A stretch of 8,010 nucleotides of DNA, taken from an uncultured Gemmatimonadaceae bacterium. Lineage in GTDB: Bacteria > Gemmatimonadota > Gemmatimonadetes > Gemmatimonadales > Gemmatimonadaceae. The position numbers and the translations under genes were made by a program. Of this stretch, positions 7,185-8,010 are shown one piece after another. How positions within the stretch are numbered: the first letter of the stretch is position 1; each line of letters starts with the position of its first letter. The DNA is taken from NCBI GenBank assembly GCA_955652265.1, contig CATPBD010000195.1, forward strand, positions 1-8,010. Reading direction: 5' to 3'. The notes under the pieces are model-generated. The model saw only the letters and a list, made by a program, of their open reading frames with translations. It did not search any database and had not been told where the DNA came from.

Positions 7185-7320
7185 GCGAATAGTAGCAGTA
7201 GCTGCCGCTCGGGCTGGCATCGAGGGCGAAAAGGCTTGAACACAGATGCTTCGGATTCTGGCGGATGCTCCGGATCGCTCCGAGTACTGGTAAGGCTCCT
7301 ACTGGCGGCCCGGGATTTTT
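7185..7320. other. Intergenic DNA between lipoprotein gene and IS110 element
   Basis: No protein gene, tRNA or clear terminator is seen. Three copies of CGGAT (7252-7256, 7262-7266, 7271-7275) lie about ten bases apart, and GCTCCG occurs twice (7267-7272, 7277-7282). A bulged hairpin can be drawn at 7268-7284, but without a T-tract after it. The boundary between chromosome and insertion sequence probably lies at the right edge of this stretch, though it could be anywhere inside it. Confidence 0.5.
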
Positions 7321-7368
7321 TTCTAAGGCATATTAGAATTGGCACTCGTTCTGGCTCAGGATTTTTTT
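7313..7368 (+). repeat. 10-bp direct repeat GGATTTTTTT (two copies, 46 bp apart)
   Basis: Identical copies at 7313-7322 and 7359-7368. The first directly precedes the probable left end of the insertion sequence, and is followed by CT. The second lies in the 5' strand of the first internal loop of the candidate bridge RNA. This is the arrangement expected of a left target guide and its DNA target. Seven of the ten bases are T, so a chance match is possible. Confidence 0.7.
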
Positions 7369-7475
7369 GTTGCTGGTATGGCTTACTCCCTAATCGCCGG
7401 CGGGTGTCAGAGGCGACGAGCGCTGGCTGAAAAGACGGACGTACCGACTTCCTAGAAAATCGCTCGCTCGTTGCC
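7321..7475 (+). ncRNA. Candidate IS110 bridge RNA (two-loop guide RNA)
   Basis: Three helices abut one another just before the transposase gene. First, TTCTAA (7321-7326) pairs with TTAGAA (7333-7338) around a six-base loop. Second, 7339-7350 pairs with 7399-7410: 12 continuous pairs, five of them G-U, enclosing a 48-base region capped by the small hairpin GGTA/TACT (7375-7378/7384-7387). Third, 7412-7422 pairs with 7465-7475: 11 pairs, one G-U, enclosing 42 bases capped by 7432-7438/7444-7450 with one A-A mismatch. This is the known bridge RNA layout of the IS110 family: 5' stem-loop, target-binding loop, donor-binding loop. Both internal loops begin with CTGGCT and end with CCTA...ATCGC, as expected of a shared protein-contact frame around variable guides. 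The transcript start is unknown. TAGAAT at 7334-7339 resembles a -10 box; if used, the RNA would begin near 7345 and lack the first helix and a few bases of the second. Folded by hand only. Confidence 0.7.
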
Positions 7476-7503
7476 ATGTTCTTGGGGGCAGTTCGTGGAC
7501 ACC

Positions 7504-7510
7504 GAGGAGG
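7504..7510 (+). promoter_or_regulatory. Strong ribosome binding site of the transposase
   Basis: GAGGAGG lies seven bases before ATG 7518. It is the best Shine-Dalgarno site in the window and sets the transposase start. Most host genes here have weak or no such sites, which fits a foreign element. Confidence 0.8.
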
Positions 7511-7517
7511 ATACGGT

Positions 7518-8010
7518 ATGCAGCCACTCGTTGCGGGTGTGGATTGCCACGCGGAGAGTCACACGGTTGTGGTGGTGGATGGTCTCGGGCGCACCGTCGG
7601 GGAGCTCGTCGTGCGTACGGAGGCCACGGCCTTTGTCGCCGCGCGGGAAGAAGTCGAGCAGTGGGCTGCCGCGCATGACGCGGGCGCGGTCGTGTGGGGA
7701 CTCGAGAGCACCGGCTCGTATGGCCGCGGCTTTGCGGAGTTTCTGGTCGCCTCGGGAGATGTCGTCTACGAAGTGCCGCCCCGCCTGGGCCACGCCGAGC
7801 GCAAGCGCGCCCGACGGCTCGGCAAATCGGATGCGCTCGACGCGCATGCGATTGCGACGGTGGTGCTCCGCGAGGGCGCACGTCTGACGCGGTTTTATGG
7901 AGAGCGGATGGAGGAAGAGCTCAGGCTCTATTATGATCATCGGGATCGCCTGGTGCGGGAGCGGACGGCCCTCATCAACCGGGTGCGGCATGCGGCGCGC
8001 CGCTTGGGGA
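7518..8010 (+). CDS. IS110-family transposase (DEDD recombinase), N-terminal part
   Basis: The first 164 residues of a transposase that continues beyond the window. The RuvC-like DEDD domain is clear: AGVDCHAESHTVVVVD with D9, GLESTGSYG with E63, and KSDALDAHAIA with D105 and D108. A basic stretch, ERKRARRLGKSD, precedes the last pair. Residues 125-164 (RFYGERMEEELRLYYDHRDRLVRERTALINRVRHAARRLG, split here only by the edge) are the start of the helical coiled-coil region typical of the family, charged and leucine-rich. Family knowledge: IS110 recombinases use the DEDD domain with a C-terminal serine-containing domain (not visible here) and a bridge RNA that specifies both target and donor DNA. 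ATG 7518 is set by the GAGGAGG site. No frameshift is seen in the visible part. The candidate bridge RNA ends 42 bases upstream on the same strand, the placement seen in the IS110 (not IS1111) subgroup. Confidence 0.95.
   Translation, partial: MQPLVAGVDCHAESHTVVVVDGLGRTVGELVVRTEATAFVAAREEVEQWAAAHDAGAVVWGLESTGSYGRGFAEFLVASGDVVYEVPPRLGHAERKRARRLGKSDALDAHAIATVVLREGARLTRFYGERMEEELRLYYDHRDRLVRERTALINRVRHAARRLG

Larger units (their letters stand above)
7323..8010 (+). mobile_element. IS110-family insertion sequence (left part; right end outside window)
   Basis: The element is identified by its DEDD transposase at 7518 and the structured non-coding left end before it. IS110 elements lack clear terminal inverted repeats, so the left end is not directly visible. 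Position 7323 is proposed because the DNA just before it repeats in the putative target-binding loop and is followed by CT, a core dinucleotide known from the family. A left end anywhere between about 7185 and 7325 remains possible. The insertion lies 138 bp after an intact lipoprotein gene, so no visible gene is broken on this side. Confidence 0.7.

Noticed and set aside
7297..7322. Rho-independent terminator ending in the first T-tract
   Set aside because: No stable GC-rich hairpin of normal size directly precedes GATTTTTTT; only scattered 3-bp pairings were found.
7236..7430. Small plus-strand open frame across the candidate bridge RNA
   Set aside because: No ribosome site, no recognisable domain, and it crosses the proposed element boundary and structured RNA.
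7390..7881. Minus-strand open frames opposite the transposase
   Set aside because: They are shadows of the IS110 transposase, with Arg/Pro/His-rich low-complexity translations.
1..8010. CRISPR arrays, tRNA or rRNA genes, origin or attachment sites
   Set aside because: No regularly spaced repeats, cloverleaf-like sequence or conserved ribosomal RNA segment was seen on either strand by eye.

Overview
The window is GC-rich bacterial chromosome, densely packed with genes, entered at its right edge by an IS110-family insertion sequence. Gene content (exported amidohydrolase, Xaa-Pro peptidase, lipoproteins, B12/radical-SAM protein), high GC and few strong Shine-Dalgarno sites suggest an environmental Gram-negative such as Gemmatimonadota. 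That placement is an impression, not shown by any marker gene.

Left part, minus strand (1-1510): a DUF92 membrane protein (relatives include plant VTE6) followed 23 bp later by a cobalamin-binding/radical-SAM enzyme that runs off the left edge. They look like one operon. A 113-bp divergent gap leads to a plus-strand pair (1624-3444): a small cysteine-containing protein resembling V4R-type ligand-binding domains, then an M24-family Xaa-Pro peptidase. The pair shares one reading frame, separated by one stop and three codons.

Middle part (3441-7184): a GH18-like lipoprotein on the minus strand overlaps the peptidase stop by 4 bp, tail to tail. It diverges, across only 48 bp, from an exported YtcJ-type amidohydrolase. 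The amidohydrolase is followed by a lipoprotein that has a carboxypeptidase-regulatory/cupredoxin-like fold, has lost most expected copper ligands, and ends in a Pro/Ser/Thr-rich tail.

Right part (7185-8010): 333 bp without a protein gene, then the N-terminal 164 residues of an IS110-family DEDD transposase. The most notable object lies between them. Three tandem, directly abutting helices (7321-7338, 7339-7410, 7412-7475) match the layout of an IS110 bridge RNA: a 5' stem-loop followed by two long stems, each opening into a large internal loop capped by a hairpin. The two internal loops share CTGGCT at their 5' edge and CCTA...ATCGC at their 3' edge. The 5' strand of the first loop also carries a 10-mer identical to DNA just before the probable left end of the element. 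I could not fold it computationally or compare it with other copies. The right end of the element is outside the window.
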